Shown piece by piece: positions 62,001 through 64,000 of a stretch of DNA of 64,000 nucleotides. Position numbers and translations under genes: made by a program. Position 1 is the stretch's first letter. Every line of letters starts with the position of its first letter. This stretch comes from Casuarius casuarius (taxonomy: Eukaryota; Chordata; Aves; Casuariiformes; Casuariidae). The stretch lies in NCBI GenBank assembly GCA_003342895.1, contig PTFA01000195.1, forward strand, positions 1,798,001 through 1,862,000, read 5' to 3'. Under the pieces are notes generated by a model. The model was not told where the DNA came from, did not search any database, and saw only the letters and a program-made list of their open reading frames with translations.

Positions 62001-64000
62001 CTCCTTGGCTCATTCTGAATTTGCCTAAGGAAGAAAGGTGGGGAGAACCAGTGTGGTCATGCCTGGTTCAGTTATTGAAGGTTTTTGAATAAGAAAGGGA
62101 AGATTTTTCTCATAATAAAGTATTTCCTGTCCTGGTTGTAGATGGTGCCAGTTGCTGTTTTCTCTGTTCGGCTGGGAATGACAGGGCCTGATAAAACAGA
62201 TCTTCAGATGAGACTCCTCTGGCCTATATAGTAATTCTGAACTACTCTGGGAACTATGGGAATATGTCCTCTTGGTTTTGCTGGTAGTTCCTGAGATGTA
62301 GAGAACTGGATTGTGCTGTCTTCCACAGGACTACTTGTAAACAATTTCATCCATACTCCCTTTACTCTATAGGCATCTTCACTACAGCTGAGAAGGTTCT
62401 TTGCTATGCAGCTGGAGAACTCTTTTGCCTTCGACTTTGACAGCAGATATTTGTGTGGATCAACACAACACAGCCTACTAAGCTGTAGTCTGTTGATGAT
62501 GGGTGCTGGTAGTGAGAGACTGCAGTGGTCGAGGGTAAAGTATGCTGAATCTTTCACCCTTTCAGTAGATCTTTGATCTATAGACAGTCTGCCTTGAAAC
62601 CCTGTGTCCAACAACTTCATCTTTGGGTCTTCAAAGCCTGGAGACTAATTAAACCTCTGCCCAGTGCCTTAATCAAGTGATGGTCTCAAGGTACTCGCAG
62701 AATTACTGTGCTTGCTGATGGCTTACCCAGCTTTGTGTATTTGTTGCAATTGCACCTTAGCATCATGGCTTTTGATTGTTTGAAAAAGGAAATTCTTCTC
62801 ATTTCGTAGTTGAATAGTATTCTTTTTATGCTGGGGAGCACATCTTTCAGGAAAGGTACAAGTGAAAAATTATACAAATAGAAACTTCATTGTTAATCAC
62901 ATAGCACTGCCCAGAAGTACAGTTTGACCAAGTATGCTGTGTCAAGAAACGTATTTAATGTAGAGCAAAGAGTCAATATTAAAAGCTCCTTCAGAGGTGA
63001 TTTAGGTTGGGTAGATGAAAATGAGTACACCTAACATGAAAGGAAACAAGCAAAATTAACTGTATTGTTAGAGTTGCTATCTAATAGTTCTTTTCTTAAG
63101 GCAATTTATTTCATTAGGTGTTTTTCCTCCTTGAAGGAGCAAGTCTTGATACATAAGTTGGAGGGGAAAAACAAGCATTATGCTTGGCTGTCTTGAGTAA
63201 TTTGGGGACTAAATACTTGTCATAGGCATCGTTTTCCTTGCTTTTTGTAACTTGTTAACTCATGTACTGTTTAGAATTCTGCGCTGCTGGATCTTAGGTT
63301 CTTCCGAGTGATTTGTTTTGAATTTGGAGCAATTGGCAATATATGGAAATACTTCTTTCAAAGCAGGAAATCGGTATAAAACTTTCTGATGGTTAACTGA
63401 TGTCAGGAATGAGCACCCCATTTAAAAGTTTGGAATTGTAGGCTACTTCCCAGAAAGCTTAAAATTAAGCAAATAGAAAATTCTTAGGCACTTAGGATTA
63501 TGTAACTGGTAGAATTTCTAACTTCACAAAATATTACGTAATGCCAAGGAAAAATTGTGTTGTACAGTTCACAAAAGATTAAGTCTACAAGCTTCTGACT
63601 TGTAAGAGCCTACAGAATTTCTCCCTGAGTGTACTTAATTTTCAATTTTTGTTGCCTTTAGGTATCACTGATACTAATATGCAGAGGTTTGATGCAACAA
63701 AGGGACACAGAACTGCACGTTAATAGAGTGTGGAATTGCTCACTTCAGGGTCTGAAGAGTTCCCATTGAGAGCAGACTATCTCCGAAGTGAAAGAACAGC
63801 TAAGCCATCTGCAGTCAGGGAGGGAAGAAAATTCTTCTGATGTTGGTTCTCTGGTATTAAGCATAGTTATGGCTTGTAACTCTCAAACCCAAGGAGCACC
63901 TGGTTGACTTTCACTTTGCTCTTGCATATAAATTTTGGATGCTTACATTTGTGGGCCACGCAGAACCCTGCAGACAACTCATCCTGGCTGCCACTCGTTC
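59003..64000 (+). other. Probable first intron of a plus-strand gene (UBE2R2 suspected)
   Basis: AT-richer than the rest of the window, with T clearly exceeding A and G exceeding C on the plus strand, as in transcribed introns. No exon is recognised. A 138-codon minus-strand open frame (62204-62620) is noted in the findings. The name rests only on human gene order and should not be propagated as an annotation. Confidence 0.45.
61543..61560. repeat. C-rich run
   Basis: Eight C, one G, six C, then TCC, in otherwise AT-rich sequence. Confidence 0.9.

Overview
This is vertebrate nuclear DNA from an amniote, probably a sauropsid (bird, crocodilian or turtle). Coding sequence is split into short exons with GT-AG introns. 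CpG-rich islands mark two promoters, simple repeats are common, and several worn SINE relics resemble the amniote MIR/CORE-SINE family. Nothing prokaryotic is present: no operons, rRNA, tRNA, CRISPR array or insertion sequence could be supported.

Left half (1-35210): one gene on the minus strand, NOL6 (nucleolar protein 6, Nrap; orthologue of yeast Utp22), a component of the small-subunit processome that matures 18S rRNA. I traced 24 coding exons from 35210 down to 817. All have consensus splice sites and their phases join without a break, giving 3177 nt (1059 codons) of continuous reading frame. The first ~40 codons lie in an assembly gap (35211-36118) and the last ~48 codons lie off the left edge, so the full protein would be close to the ~1146 residues of human NOL6. 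Exons 1-19 are compact (12 kb). Exons 20-24 are separated by large introns of 3.3, 8.3 and 8.7 kb.

Middle (36119-58160): about 22 kb with no coding exon I can support. It holds a roughly 640-bp alternating purine/pyrimidine CA/CACACATA tract beside a small CpG-dense patch (38.3-39.2 kb), MIR-like SINE relics, an AT-rich block with homeodomain-type cores near 45.5 kb, and two pairs of diverged but alignable non-coding segments (49.45/53.58 kb and 49.98/55.44 kb) that suggest an old local duplication.

Right end (57.2-64 kb): a strong CpG island interrupted by a second gap (58161-58795), followed by AT-richer DNA in which T exceeds A and G exceeds C on the plus strand, the reverse of the NOL6 region. 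This is what the first intron of a plus-strand gene would look like. From human gene order on 9p13 (NOL6 minus, UBE2R2 plus) the best guess is UBE2R2 with exon 1 inside the gap, but no coding exon is visible to prove it.

Both large gaps fall on the GC-rich 5' ends of genes, a common sequencing dropout. They hide the two start codons and promoters a reader would most want.
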